This document shows, piece by piece, positions 43,671 to 54,166 of a stretch of 64,000 nt of DNA; position 1 is the stretch's first letter, and each line of letters starts with the position of its first letter. The notes beneath the pieces are model-generated. The model worked only from the letters and a program-made list of their open reading frames with translations, did no database searches and was not told the origin of the DNA. This stretch comes from CAVQSS01 sp963746605 (lineage in GTDB: Bacteria; Desulfobacterota; RBG-13-43-22). The stretch lies in the NCBI GenBank assembly GCA_963746605.1, contig CAVVCH010000061.1:267706-331705 (forward strand), written 5' to 3'. Position numbers and translations under genes: made by a program.

Positions 43671-44928
43671 AGGAGAAGACTTTCCCCCCCAGCTTGATCT
43701 CGTCCCCCTCCGTCAACGGTGCGGATTCCACCTTGCGGCTGTTTACGAATACCCCGTTGGTGCTGCCCAGATCCCGGATAAAGAAATTTTTCCCCTCCCG
43801 ATAAATCTCACAGTGATGACCCGAAATAGTTTTTTCCTGGGGAAAGGCCAGATGGTTGTCGCCCGCCCGGCCGATTTTTATTACCGGGAGGCGCAGGTCA
43901 AAGATTTCCTTTTGGCCTTCCGGGGACATGGAAATAAGCTGTGGCGGGCCGGTGATGATGGTGGCCTCCAGGTCCAGGGGACGAGGCGGCGGTGCCGTGG
44001 TCGGAGTCGGAGGTGCTTTCGGCAGGGGAGGGGGGCTGAGCGGGGGCGGGCTGTCGACAGGCCTGGAGGTCTGGACGGCGGCTGAAGGTGTCCGAGGAGG
44101 AGCGGGCACTTCCATCACGGGAAACCCGCAAGCCGGGCAGAATTTCGCCTCCGGATCCGGGATCGGAGTATGGCAACTGAGGCAGAGAGGCGCCCGGGGG
44201 TGATAAACCTGTTTCGGAGGTTCGGCGGGCCGGGCGGTTTCGGCCGGTTGGGGCGCCTTGGGCGGTGCCGACGGCCGCTGAGGGGGAGGTGGTGGAACCG
44301 GTGATCCGGTGCGAGTCCCCGGTTCGGCGGCGGAACCGTTATTTTCCAGCAGGTCGTCATAAAAGCGGGCCATGGCGGTCTGTAGATAAGGCATGATCCA
44401 CAAAAAACCGATGCCCAGCGTCAAGGCCCCCAGCAGGAGCCAGCCAAGAAAACGCAGAAAAAGGCAGAACAGTTTCCAGCGGTTGCCGTTCATCAAGGCC
44501 TTGCTTCTCTCCAGGGCCTCCTTTCCTTTCAACCCCGGATTTTCCGCCATCAGGAAAAAGGTCATGGCATAGGACAGGGCAACCATAATTCCGGGGACGA
44601 TTAACAGCAGGGACCAGAGAAAAATGAATAAGGCCATCAAGAGATACGTGATCAGGGCATCGACGAACCGTTGCAGACCGTCAAAGATCTGAGAGAAAGC
44701 GGCTTCCTGTCTTCTCGACAGGGCCAGGAAAAAGGTAGTAACCCCCAGCAGGAGGGGGCCGCCGACGATCAGGCTTGAGAAATGCCCGACCAGCGGTATG
44801 AACTGTCCAACGGACATCAAGGCCAGGTAGATCAAATTTCCAACTACGGCCAAGCCCCACTTCCCTTTTAAAGCTTCCCGGGCCTGCTGCATCAGATCTC
44901 GATTAGCGGTCAACATGAGTCCCTCCAT
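43654..44928 (-). CDS. Membrane protein with zinc ribbon and FHA domain
   Basis: The 424-residue protein has about five membrane helices in the first 190 residues, then a Pro-rich linker, a zinc-ribbon with CLSCHTPIPDPEAKFCPACG, a second Pro-rich linker and a C-terminal FHA domain (about 335-424, GRAGDNHLAFPQEKTISGHH and DLGSTNGVFVN). FHA domains bind phosphothreonine, so a Ser/Thr kinase partner is expected, but none is in the window. No close named family. Confidence 0.82.
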   Translation of the reverse strand: MEGLMLTANRDLMQQAREALKGKWGLAVVGNLIYLALMSVGQFIPLVGHFSSLIVGGPLLLGVTTFFLALSRRQEAAFSQIFDGLQRFVDALITYLLMALFIFLWSLLLIVPGIMVALSYAMTFFLMAENPGLKGKEALERSKALMNGNRWKLFCLFLRFLGWLLLGALTLGIGFLWIMPYLQTAMARFYDDLLENNGSAAEPGTRTGSPVPPPPPQRPSAPPKAPQPAETARPAEPPKQVYHPRAPLCLSCHTPIPDPEAKFCPACGFPVMEVPAPPRTPSAAVQTSRPVDSPPPLSPPPLPKAPPTPTTAPPPRPLDLEATIITGPPQLISMSPEGQKEIFDLRLPVIKIGRAGDNHLAFPQEKTISGHHCEIYREGKNFFIRDLGSTNGVFVNSRKVESAPLTEGDEIKLGGKVFSFTRSG

Positions 44929-45042
44929 TTACCATTTCTGGTTCCCTGCAATAAATACTGAATAGCACAGGTTGAAGGTGTGTGTAAAGAGGACAGCGTA
45001 GTCCTTGCATCTTTTCCGAAAGTGCTTTAAATAGAAAACACG

Positions 45043-48000
45043 ATGAACGAAAACTTCTGGCAAGATGAGGTGGCCCGCCTAAGCCAGGCGGGCGATGCCC
45101 TGGAAATGTTGATCCAGGCCATCCGGGGCGGTCAGCTCCCGGCGCGGTTGCGGGGCCTGCAGGGTTCGGCCGGGCCCTATGCCACCGCTCAGATCCGGTC
45201 CGGCAGCCTGCGGCCGGTGATGGTGGTCTGCGCCGACACCCGCGCGGCTTCTTCCTTCCACCAGGATCTTTTGTTTTTTACCCAACACCAACTCCTGGAG
45301 GGTTCCCACCTTCTTTCCGATGCCCCGATCCTTTTTCCGGCCTATGAAAAAGCCGATTTCCGGGAATTCGTCCCCCAAACGGACCTGGCCGCCCTGCGAC
45401 TGGGCTGCCTCTATGCCTTGCTGACGCACCCGGGGCAGGCCCTGGGCGTGACTTCCCTGGAGGCCCTGCTGAGCCCGGTGATTCCCAAAGGGGTCCTTTC
45501 CGAAAACGTGGATTACCTGGCCCGGGGTGAAGAGGCGGATCGGGAAAAGGTGCTGGCCCAATTGGTCTCCTGGGGATACGCGGCCTCTCCCCTGGTCGAG
45601 GAACCGGGAGATTTCAGCGTCCGCGGCGGGATCCTGGACGTCTATCCGCCACTCTACGCCAATCCGGTGCGGGTCGAATTTTTCGGCGACCTGGTGGAGT
45701 CCATCCGGGAGTTCAACCCGGCCACCCAAAGGTCCCTCCGGGACCTCCCGGAACTTTACCTGCTGCCGATCAGCGAGGTTATCGTTTCGCCTGAACGGCT
45801 GGTCCGGGCCAAAGCGCGGCTGGCTGAAGCCCGGGCCGTGGAGGCCTTATCGGAAAAAGAGGCCAACTGGCTGAGTCACCGTTTGGAAGAAGGCCTGCCG
45901 GCAGGCGGGGCCGAACGCTGGTTGGACTGGTTTTACGACCCGGCCGGGACCGTTACCGACTACCTCCCGGCCAATACCCTCTGGATCTGGAACGGTCCCC
46001 TGTCCTTACACCGAGCCTGGAAGACCATTAGCGACGAGCCCTGGGAAACGTTCTTCCAAAAATTTTCGCGCCGGGATTATCTGCTCCTGGAAGACCTGCC
46101 TCTGGAAGACGGAGCCGAGGTCGCCGGCCGGATCTGGCATTTGCCGGCCGTTGAAAACCAGGATGTCCGGCAAATCATCCGGGGCCAATCCACCTCCCGG
46201 GAATCTTGGGCCGAAATGTCCCGCCTGATTGCGGGCTGGCTGGAATTGGGACAGGAAATCTGGCTGGTAGTTTCCCAGGAGCACCAGGCCCGCCGCCTCA
46301 GAGACATCCTTTCCTTTTATCAGATGAAGGCCCAGGTGGTCTCCGAACAAAAGGTGAATTTCGGCCGCCAGGGGACGGGTCTGTACCTGGTCACCGGAAG
46401 GCTGTCCGCCGGGTTCCGCCTTAGGGTCCCGCCCCTGGTGGTTATCACCGAAGAGGAGATCTTTGAGCTTAAAAAGGAGGTTCGGAGAAAAGGGCAGGCG
46501 GAGAACATCCAGGCCTATATCAGTTCTTTGGACGATCTCCAGGTGGGGGATCTGGTGGTTCACCGGGAACACGGCGTCGGCAGTTATCAGGGACTGCAGC
46601 GCTTCGCCATCGACGGATTGGAAGGGGAATTCCTCTACCTGGAATATGCCGAGGGGGATAAGCTCTATTTGCCGGTGGACCGGCTGCAGGGGATCCACAA
46701 GTTTTTGGGATTGGAAGGACAGGTTCCCCGGCTGGATCGTCTGGGGGGGGTGTCCTGGAACAAGGCCAAGGCCCGGGTCAAAAAGGCGGTGGAAAAAATC
46801 GCCCAGGAACTGCTGGACCTGTACGCCCGCCGGTCCCTGACCAAGGGCTTTGCCTTTTCCCCGCGGGACCAGTTGTTCAAGGAATTCGAGGCCGGCTTTC
46901 CTTATGAGGAAACGCCGGACCAGCTCCGGGCCATCGAGGACGTTCTGTCGGATATGGAGGCCGAAAAACCCATGGACCGCCTGGTGTGCGGGGATGTGGG
47001 GTACGGCAAGACCGAAGTGGCCCTCCGGGCGGCCTTCAAGACCGCCATGGACGGCAAACAGGTGGCCTTCCTGGTCCCCACCACGGTTCTGGCCGAGCAG
47101 CATTATCAGACCATGGTGCGGCGCTTTGAAGGCTATCCCCTGGAAGTGAGGATTTTAAGCCGCTTTAAATCCCCCAAGGAACAGAAACAGACCCTGGCGG
47201 ACCTGGCCGCCGGGAAGGTGGATGTGGTGGTGGGCACGCACCGCCTGCTGCAAAAGGACCTTCAGTTCCGGGACCTGGGGTTGATCATCGTGGACGAGGA
47301 ACAGCGTTTCGGGGTGACCCACAAGGAGCGGCTCAAGACCTTGCGAACGCAGGTGGATTCCCTGACCCTGACCGCCACCCCCATACCCCGAACCCTGCAT
47401 CTGTCCCTCTCGGGGATTCGGGACTTGAGCACCATTGAAACCCCGCCCGAAGAACGGCAGTCCATCCGCACCTATATCGTCCGCTTCGAAGAGGACAAGA
47501 TTGTGGAGGCCGTTCAGCGGGAATTGCAGCGGGGGGGGCAGGTTTTTTTCGTTCATAACCGGGTCCACAACATCGAGGCCATGGCCTTTTACCTGCGAAA
47601 GATCCTCCCCCAGGCCCGTATCGGGGTGGCCCACGGCCAGTTGCCGGCCCATGAGCTGGAACGGGTGATGCTGCAATTCGTCCACCGGGAGCTCGACCTG
47701 CTGGTCTGCACCACGATTATTGAGTCCGGGTTGGATATCCCCAGCGCCAACACCATTATCATCAACCAGGCGGACCGCCTGGGTCTGGCCCAGATGTACC
47801 AGCTTCGGGGTCGGGTGGGACGGTCCCGGGAGCGGGCCTATGCCTACCTGCTCATCTCCGGGGAAAGCACCCTGACCCGGGATGCCCAGAAGCGTCTGAA
47901 AGTCCTGATGGACTTCAGCGAACTGGGGGCCGGTTTTAAGATAGCCCTCCACGATTTACAGATCCGCGGGGGAGGCAACCTCCTGGGCACCAGCCAGTCC

Positions 48001-48531
48001 GGGCATATCGCCGCCGTCGGGTATGAGTTTTATATCGAGATGCTGGAGCAGGCCATCAACGGCTTGAAGGGGGAACGGATCGAGGCGGACTGGGAACCCG
48101 AAGTCCGGGTTCGGGCCGCGGCCCTGATTCCAGAAGAATACATCCCCGCTACCGGCCAACGGCTTTCCGTCTATAAACGTCTGGGATCCACCCCGGATGA
48201 AGACCGGCTGATGGAAATCGCCGGGGAATTGAAGGACCGGTTCGGCCCGATCCCCCCGGAGTTGGACAATTTGTTAAAGATCATTTCCCTCAAAATCAAA
48301 ATGAAACCCCTGGGCATCCAGCGGCTGGAACTATTGGACCGGGAGATGGCCCTGGTCTTTTCACCCCAGGGAGACTGGAACCTCGACCGCCTGATCGAAC
48401 TGGTCCGCCGGGAACCCCGAACCTACCAATTTAGAGGGGAAGGGAAACTGCTCGTGGCCCTGGGGGAGGAGCCCGATTTATTGGAAGCGGCCGGCAAGTT
48501 TCTCACTCGCCTTAAAATTTTAATCGAGTAG
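45043..48531 (+). CDS. mfd: Transcription-repair coupling factor
   Basis: The 1162-residue ATPase frees RNA polymerase stalled at DNA lesions and recruits UvrA. The N-terminal UvrB-like part is seen at RGGILDVYPPLYANPVRVEF. The RNA polymerase-interacting domain follows with LVVHREHGVGSYQGLQRF. The RecG-like motor has CGDVGYGKTEVALRAAF (Walker A), VDEEQRFGVTHKERLK and TATPIPRTLHLSLSGIRDLS, then the SGLDIPSANTIIINQADRLG block and a C-terminal TRCF domain. It is intact over 3.5 kb, which contrasts with broken genes nearby. Confidence 0.98.
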   Translation: MNENFWQDEVARLSQAGDALEMLIQAIRGGQLPARLRGLQGSAGPYATAQIRSGSLRPVMVVCADTRAASSFHQDLLFFTQHQLLEGSHLLSDAPILFPAYEKADFREFVPQTDLAALRLGCLYALLTHPGQALGVTSLEALLSPVIPKGVLSENVDYLARGEEADREKVLAQLVSWGYAASPLVEEPGDFSVRGGILDVYPPLYANPVRVEFFGDLVESIREFNPATQRSLRDLPELYLLPISEVIVSPERLVRAKARLAEARAVEALSEKEANWLSHRLEEGLPAGGAERWLDWFYDPAGTVTDYLPANTLWIWNGPLSLHRAWKTISDEPWETFFQKFSRRDYLLLEDLPLEDGAEVAGRIWHLPAVENQDVRQIIRGQSTSRESWAEMSRLIAGWLELGQEIWLVVSQEHQARRLRDILSFYQMKAQVVSEQKVNFGRQGTGLYLVTGRLSAGFRLRVPPLVVITEEEIFELKKEVRRKGQAENIQAYISSLDDLQVGDLVVHREHGVGSYQGLQRFAIDGLEGEFLYLEYAEGDKLYLPVDRLQGIHKFLGLEGQVPRLDRLGGVSWNKAKARVKKAVEKIAQELLDLYARRSLTKGFAFSPRDQLFKEFEAGFPYEETPDQLRAIEDVLSDMEAEKPMDRLVCGDVGYGKTEVALRAAFKTAMDGKQVAFLVPTTVLAEQHYQTMVRRFEGYPLEVRILSRFKSPKEQKQTLADLAAGKVDVVVGTHRLLQKDLQFRDLGLIIVDEEQRFGVTHKERLKTLRTQVDSLTLTATPIPRTLHLSLSGIRDLSTIETPPEERQSIRTYIVRFEEDKIVEAVQRELQRGGQVFFVHNRVHNIEAMAFYLRKILPQARIGVAHGQLPAHELERVMLQFVHRELDLLVCTTIIESGLDIPSANTIIINQADRLGLAQMYQLRGRVGRSRERAYAYLLISGESTLTRDAQKRLKVLMDFSELGAGFKIALHDLQIRGGGNLLGTSQSGHIAAVGYEFYIEMLEQAINGLKGERIEADWEPEVRVRAAALIPEEYIPATGQRLSVYKRLGSTPDEDRLMEIAGELKDRFGPIPPELDNLLKIISLKIKMKPLGIQRLELLDREMALVFSPQGDWNLDRLIELVRREPRTYQFRGEGKLLVALGEEPDLLEAAGKFLTRLKILIE

Positions 48532-48633
48532 TGGGGTGGAATACCCTATTCGGTCCAGGGCTCGGATTCCCGCCCAAAATCGTTGCGGGAATGACGAGGT
48601 GAACCACGAGAAAGTCCATTTTATACAAGACGG

Positions 48634-49523
48634 TTAATAATCGAAAACGAAACCCAGGACCGAATAGATCTGGTCCCGGGCCTTTTTTTTGACGGCCTGA
48701 TTCCACTTTCGGGCGGCCAGGGCCGACCCGTAGATATTGCCGATATAGAACGGCAGACCCCTACCCCGCCGGCCAGGATCCCCACGGCTTCCAGGCCCTG
48801 GGCCAGGGCGGTCCAGGTGGCGGCGATAAAGGCCCCGTTGACCGCCAGGGACATGGCGCCGGTGGCCCAATCCCCGGCGTAGGCATACCCGGCGCCTGGT
48901 AGGATGGCCGAGAGGGACCCGGCGAGGACTTCGGATTTCTCGGGCAGCGACTGGTACTCGAGGAGCAAGGTGTCGGCCTCCCTGACCCGCTCTCCCCAGG
49001 GGTGATCCGGATAGGTCTCCAGCAGCTTCCGGAGGTTTTCCCGGGCCTGGGGAACATCATCGTCCTCCAGTCGGACCAGGGCCGCCGCCGCCAGGGCGCG
49101 AGGGGCCTGGGAGGATTGGGGCTCGTCGGCGGCCAGCTCCTCAAAAATCCTTCCCGCTTTTTCCCGGTCTTTTCCCTTCCAGACCGCCAGGCCTTCCAGA
49201 TACCGGGCTTGGGAAGCCAGGGGGCTGGAAGGAAATTTCTCCCGCAGGCTGACGAAGCTCTTGGCCGCCTGATCAGGATCTCCGCCTTGCAGATAGGCCG
49301 ACCCTACCTGCAGGAGGGCCTGATCCCCTCTCTCCGAATCCGGAAAAAGATACAGGAAGCGCTTGAATTCCGTGATCGCCCGGTAATACTCTTTTTCGGC
49401 CATGAAGGCCGCAGCTACCCGTAATTGCACCTCCTCGGTGAGGACAATGAATCCGTCTTCGGCCCTAAGCGCGGATGCCGACAGGAAAAGAATGACCAGG
49501 ACAATACATATCGGTCGGATCAT
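48634..49523 (-). CDS. Secreted TPR protein, frameshifted near its end
   Basis: The product starts MIRPICIVLVILFLSASALR (signal peptide), then TPR units of the YbgF kind (AITEFKRFLYLFPDSERGDQ and VGSAYLQGGDPDQAAKSFV). A C-terminal hydrophobic region follows (SGSLSAILPGAGYAYAGDW-like). A one-base shift near 48755-48765 restores the end, PFYIGNIYGSALAARKW to VLGFVFDY. About 295 residues when joined. Its ATG overlaps the yidD stop (ATGA), so the two are co-translated. Confidence 0.72.
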
Positions 49524-49870
49524 GGGCTCTCGGAAAGGGGGCGGTCGGGCGGGAGGTCCAGGATTTTGCCCCCGGGAAGCAGGGGCGAGAAGGGCCCCGG
49601 TTTCTTCAGGGGATGGCAGCGCAGGAGGCGGTCGGCTGTCAGCAGCAGGCCGAAAAACGGACCATGGTCGTGGACCGCCATCACGCCGTAGGCCGAACAG
49701 CTCGGCCGAAACCCGCACCGGTCCGGGTTCACGGGCGACACCGCCTTTTGGTAGAGCCAAAGAGACCCCTGCAGGCCGAGCTTCAGGGGGGAGGTTTCCA
49801 GGACCTCGGAGCTCGCTGCGGGTTGACCCATCGCTTCCGGACCCCGCAGGTCACCGGCCAAAGACGGCAA
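49520..49870 (-). CDS. yidD: Membrane protein insertion efficiency factor YidD
   Basis: The core LYQKAVSPVNPDRCGFRPSC, SAYGVMAVHDHG and RLLRCHPLKKPG is the YidD signature, a small protein that aids YidC insertion. The reading of 116 residues has an N-terminal extension; ATG at 49831 is another possible start. YidD usually lies next to rnpA/yidC, not here, where it is coupled to a secreted TPR protein. Confidence 0.88.
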   Translation of the reverse strand: MPSLAGDLRGPEAMGQPAASSEVLETSPLKLGLQGSLWLYQKAVSPVNPDRCGFRPSCSAYGVMAVHDHGPFFGLLLTADRLLRCHPLKKPGPFSPLLPGGKILDLPPDRPLSESP

Positions 49871-49913
49871 CGGATTGAAGGAAGGTCAGGCCCAAGAAAA
49901 TCACCTGAAGCAT
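49851..49913 (-). CDS. Possible 20-residue hydrophobic peptide before yidD
   Basis: A CAGGAGGGCG sequence lies before an ATG at 49913 that reads MLQVIFLGLTFLQSVAVFGR and stops, overlapping the start of yidD in another frame. It could be a leader peptide or the start of a frameshifted signal sequence. Confidence 0.3.
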   Translation of the reverse strand: MLQVIFLGLTFLQSVAVFGR

Positions 49914-49997
49914 CCCCCGCCCTCCTGATAAAAAATCAGACACCGGCGAAACCCGAATGAGGGCCGCCGCCTGATTCCCGGAACGATTGTTTCAAAA

Positions 49998-50240
49998 TTA
50001 CTTTCCGGCTTTTTCCAGGACCTTTTTCTTGGCCTCTTCGTATTGCTCTTTGGTTATGACCCCTTTCTTGTATGCATCTTCCAGGCTCTGAAGCTCCTGG
50101 CCGACGGTCGGGGCTGTAGTCGCGGTTCCCGGGGTGACAATGATCGGCTGTTCCTTCACGGTGTCCCCGCCGCAGCAGCCGACCAGGATGATGGCGGTCC
50201 CGGCCAGCAGAGCGATTCCTAAAATCCAAGCAAGTTTCAT
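49998..50240 (-). CDS. Small lipoprotein with SHOCT-like end
   Basis: The 80-residue product has a signal peptide ending in IILVGC with a likely lipidated Cys, and a C-terminal SHOCT-type motif, LEDAYKKGVITKEQYEEAKK. AAGGAGAAGGAGAAC precedes the ATG at 50240. Function unknown; SHOCT motifs are thought to aid oligomer formation. Confidence 0.75.
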   Translation of the reverse strand: MKLAWILGIALLAGTAIILVGCCGGDTVKEQPIIVTPGTATTAPTVGQELQSLEDAYKKGVITKEQYEEAKKKVLEKAGK

Positions 50241-50382
50241 GTTCTCCTTCTCCTTATCCGATGCAGGATTTGACCGGGACGGCAAAGAACCCCGTCCCTT
50301 CGGTCGATCAGGGATTATGCCAAATCGGGAAATGGGTGGCAATCAAATATTCAAGGAAGGATGGAAATCCGGAAGGTTTAAT

Positions 50383-50418
50383 AAAAAAGGGCGGGACCGA
50401 AAGATCCCGCCCTTTTTT
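50383..50418. terminator. Bidirectional Rho-independent terminator
   Basis: GGGCGGGA (50389-50396) pairs with TCCCGCCC (50405-50412). Six A precede and six T follow, so it can stop transcription on both strands. On the minus strand it closes the gene at 50439-50885. Confidence 0.85.
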
Positions 50419-50438
50419 ATTATGATTTATAGCAAAAG

Positions 50439-50885
50439 CTACTTCTTTTCCGCAGGGGCTGCAGGTGCTTCAGTTGCAGCGGGTGCAGCCTCCTTTTTCT
50501 TTTTCATGTCCTGGCGTGACGGTTTCTTGGCCTCTTCCATTTGCATTTTGTCTAAGCCGCCCACATCACTGGCCGGAGGTCCCCTGGTTTCGTAGCCTTC
50601 TTCTTCTTTACGGTGGACTTCTTCTTCGGCCTCTTCCTTCTGGATTTTTTCTCCAGGGCCTTGACCCGGCATAGGAGTTTCTTTTACAGCTCCCTCCTTT
50701 GCGGCAGCCTTCTTCTTGGCCTCTTCCATCTGGATTTTTTCTTCAGGGCCGGCACCAGGGGGCAACGTCACTTTTTTGGGAGTTGCCTTCGTGTCGACCG
50801 GTAATTTCTCATCGGCAGCAACAACCACGGAAGTTAAGCCCAGGGCAAAAATCAATGCCATAGCGAGAACGATCCATTTTTTCAT
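50439..50885 (-). CDS. Secreted Lys/Glu/Ala-rich repeat protein
   Basis: The 148-residue product has a signal peptide cut near VVVAADEK and then three imperfect units of the type PGAGPEEKIQMEEAKKKAA. It is highly charged and probably disordered or helical. No family is recognised. Its gene has a good AGGAGG and ends at a strong terminator, so it is likely expressed alone. Confidence 0.6.
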   Translation of the reverse strand: MKKWIVLAMALIFALGLTSVVVAADEKLPVDTKATPKKVTLPPGAGPEEKIQMEEAKKKAAAKEGAVKETPMPGQGPGEKIQKEEAEEEVHRKEEEGYETRGPPASDVGGLDKMQMEEAKKPSRQDMKKKKEAAPAATEAPAAPAEKK

Positions 50886-51150
50886 AATCTTTCACCTCCT
50901 TTCATTATTCTATTTTAAAACAAAAATAATTGGCTAAGGGTTATTAACAAACTGACTAGAATAATGTCAAGCAATCAATGTGCCAGAGAAACTGATCGAA
51001 TTAAATTATTATAATATCGAATAGTTAGGTAACGAAAGGGAGGAACGGGTTTTCCCGTCAGGCCCCCTTTTTTCTAATTTTTAGAATTAATCTCTTTTAT
51101 CCCGGATAATGATTCCACATTTTAGAAAAAAAGGACTTTTCGTGAACCTA
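50886..51150. other. AT-rich spacer with a hairpin
   Basis: No gene is supported. ACGGG-TTTT-CCCGT (51045-51058), flanked by AAAGGG and CCCTTT, ends in a T-run at 51068-51073 on the plus strand. It could be a terminator of an unseen small RNA or chance. Confidence 0.35.
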
Positions 51151-53418
51151 TCAGGGCTTGGTCTTTGGTCCGGCTATCTCCCGCTTCAGCATCTGGGCGT
51201 CCCGGTAGTTCGGGTGCTTCTCCAATAGGGCATCCAGGACCTTTACGGCCTGCTGATTTTCTCCTTTTTTATACAGGTAAAAAGCCAGGGTAAAGGAATA
51301 CCGGGGGTCCTCGGGACGAAGTTCACTGGCCTTCCGGCAGAAGCCGATGGCTTCGTCCGGGCGGTCCGCGGAAAGCAGGACGCACAGGTTGTAGGCCGCC
51401 GGGGCCATCTGGGGGTCGGCCTGGAGGGCGGCCCGGAGGTGACGTTCCGCCTGTTTGGGGTCCTTCTGCTCGGCCTTCAGAAGCCCCAGGTTGAAGTGGG
51501 CGGCCCCGCTCTCCGGCGCGATCTGGATCGCCTGGCGGAGGGATTCCTCGGCCTTGCGGTTATCCCCTGTCCGCGAATAGGCCAGGGAGGCGTTCACCAG
51601 GGCCAGCACGGCCTGGGGCTCTTTTTTAAGCGCCGTCTGATAGGATTCAATGGCCGGCTTGAACTTCCCCGTGTTCAAATAATAGTTCCCCATATTGTAG
51701 TGAGAGGTCCACTGGTCCGGACGGGCCTGGATGAAAGCCAGGTACTCTTCGTTCGCCTTTTCCAGCCGCTTCACCTCTTCAGGCTTAAGTCTTTCCCGGG
51801 GATAGCCGACCAGGGCCGCCGCCGCCTTGACGCGGACCAGGCGGATTTTATCGCCGGCGGCCTCCAGGAGGACGGGCACGGTCTGGGGTGTAAGATTCAT
51901 GCCCAGGGTTTCGGCGGAGGCGGAGCGCACCAGCGGCGAAGGGTCCTTGACGGACTGGAGCAGCGCCGGAATGACCCGCGGGTCCCCGGCCACCGGCACC
52001 AGCCGGATAAGCGATGCGGCAAAGACCTCGTCGCGGTCCGGACCGGTGATGTAGGAGAGCATCTCCGGGAGCCGGCTCCAGTCCCGCTTCCGGGCGGCCT
52101 CCACCAGGCCGGCCCGGTGGAGGATCGGTTTCTGATAATCCCGGGTGCGCCACTGGCGGACGGTCCGATCGGCCCAGGCGGCATCTTTGTCTTTATGGCA
52201 ACCGTTGCAGGCATTGGGGGATTTGAAGGCCAGGGTGGCGGCCGGCGCGGGCGGGAGCATGGAGTGGTCGCTGCGCTGCATGCGGGCGAATTCGGTCATC
52301 GGCATGTGGCAGGCAATGCATTGGCTGCCGGGGCTGCCCTGCGGATGATGGGTGTGTTCGGCGGCTTTTTCCACCCGGGCCTGGTGGCAGGGCAGGCAGG
52401 CCTGGTTGGGGTCTTTTTTCTGACGGAACCGGCCGCTGGAGGTGTGGCAGTGGAGGCAACTCAACTTCCCGGATTTGACGCAGGGGCTCATGATCCAGGA
52501 AGTGTAGGTGTAGTTTTCGCCCAGGTCACGCCCATCGGAATAGTAGTCCGGGTTTTCCAGGGTCAACAAGATCGTAATGATCAAAGAAACGCTCTCCCAG
52601 GGCATAGGTTTTGGTCAGCGGGGTCGATTTGGCGTGGCAGGACGAACAGGCGGCGTTGTTCTGATCGACCGAAAAATCCCGGCCTCCGCGGATCATCTTC
52701 AAGTCCTTGGGAACCGTTCCCTTGGGGGGCCTCCCGGCAGACCCGGATGTGTTCATCGGCCGGGCCGTGGCAGGTTTCGCAGTTGATGCCCGGTTCGACC
52801 CAGGTGGTTTTGTAGGTGTCGTTTTTCAGGGTATAGTTGGTCGAAAGCTGGCTCACGTGGCAACTGTAGCAGGCCGTGTTGAAGGTGTACTGCCAATCCT
52901 TCCAGTTCACGGGTTCATCCGGACGCCGTCCGGGGAAATGGCGGACCCCGCTGCCGGCGGTGTCGAACCACTCTTTTTTGCGCACATCATAGGACACCGG
53001 CAGGGTCTGGAGCCGTCCCCGGCTGAAGGACGTCAGGAAATAATAGACATTCTTCCCGCCCAGGACATGGGCGATTTTATAGGTCTTCTTCCCCTGCGGC
53101 CCTTGTTCCAGCACGTACCCTTTCCCGGGATCGATGACCGCCCGGTAACCGACCTTCCCGATGACGATCGGTTTTTCCTGGGGCCGGAGTTCCTTTTGGG
53201 CAAATTCGGCAGTGTAGGGCTGCATGGCCAGCCCGTGGTGTGAGGGCGCCCACAATTGGTAAAATTTCTCGTGGCATTCCCGGCAGCTCTGGGAACCGGT
53301 GTAGGAGCCGGTTTTCCGGCTTTTTTCCGCTCGGGTGATGCCGAGGGAAGCGGTCAGGAGGAGGATTATCGTGACGATATAAAAAGGGCCCCGTTCTGGC
53401 TAATCGATTTTTTTTCAT
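51151..53418 (-). CDS. Eight-heme c-type cytochrome with HEAT and TPR repeats, frameshifted
   Basis: Three frames join into one exported protein of about 750 residues. ATG at 53418 (MKKNRLARTGPF, after GAGGG) leads, past a one-base shift near 53390, into a signal peptide. CXXCH heme sites follow in order: CRECH, CYSCH, CETCH, CSSCH, CLHCH, CLPCH, CIACH and CNGCH. HEAT-like repeats then run to VPVLLEAAGDKIRLVRVKAA, and TPRs to the end (YNMGNYYLNTGKFKPAIESY). Other frame changes are near 52730 (a run of six C/G) and 52565. It belongs to multiheme cytochromes of the c554 type and probably moves electrons in the periplasm. Confidence 0.85.
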
Positions 53419-53516
53419 TTTTCCCTCGTGAACATCAGGCGGCACTTCGTTTATTCCGGCCATCGAATTATTAATAATATTGCTTTCGCAAAAGTCCGTC
53501 AGAGAGAGTTTGTCAT

Positions 53517-53705
53517 TCTGAGCCCTTCGCTCCGGTCATCCTGAGCAACGCGAAGGATCTTGTCTTTCGGCTCAGGATAAATCCGCGAAGAATCTTGTTT
53601 TTGGGATCCTTCACGGAGTTTACCCTGAGCCGATCCTTCGGTGCACTCAGGACGAGATCCTTCGCGTTGCTCAGGATGACAGGCAGGCGAAGGGTTCAGG
53701 ATGAC
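53517..53705. repeat. REP-like palindromic repeat cluster
   Basis: Several copies of CCTTCGCGTTGCTCAGGATGAC-like sequence occur in both orientations (for example CATCCTGAGCAACGCGAAGGA at 53540 region and its complement near 53660). These are typical extragenic palindromes in the 750-base gap between the cytochrome and the Gly/Tyr-rich gene. Confidence 0.75.
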
Positions 53706-53984
53706 AGTTCAGGACTTTATTCGATCCCATCAATGATGAAGAACACGTTACTGAATTACGGTTAAGAAGGCAAGTCGGGAATAGACACTCAAAAATGCAA
53801 AGTCTCTCGACAACGGCCCGGTCAGTTTTCTGTGACGGTCCGCTGTCGTAGGACTTTGAGGCAGGTTTTAGCGCCCCGATTATTCGGTTTTCTTCACCGC
53901 CTGCGGGCTCCAGCGCCCGTCCAAGACCGCGGGTTTTGGCCGGTAGGGCCGCATGGTGATGCCGAGCGGACCTTTCAGTTTTTT

Positions 53985-54093
53985 GTAGGGGAGGGGTTAA
54001 TCCCCTCCCGACCTTGGGAATTAAGGGTTCAAATTTTTTCAAGAGCATGATTTATGCCCGGCTGGGCGCGGGAGAGGATTAACCCCTCCCTAC
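53985..54093 (+). mobile_element. MITE-like repeat family B, copy 1
   Basis: A 109-bp element bounded by inverted GTAGGGGAGGGGTTAA and its imperfect complement. The interior has CTTGGGAATTAAGGGTTCAA and GCCCGGCTGGGCGCGGGAG. An inverted copy of 111 bp is at 60454-60564. It has no coding capacity. Confidence 0.8.
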
Positions 54094-54166
54094 ACTCGAC
54101 TCGATGAATTCTGTTCTTGGTTGCTTTCGTATTAATTAGCTACTCAGGGGATGGCGGAGGAGGAGT

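Noticed and set aside
46006..47103. A 365-codon frame antisense to mfd
   Set aside because: mfd is intact and conserved on the plus strand throughout.
53480..54130. Protein genes in the 750-base gap
   Set aside because: The frames are translations of REP-like and MITE-like repeats.
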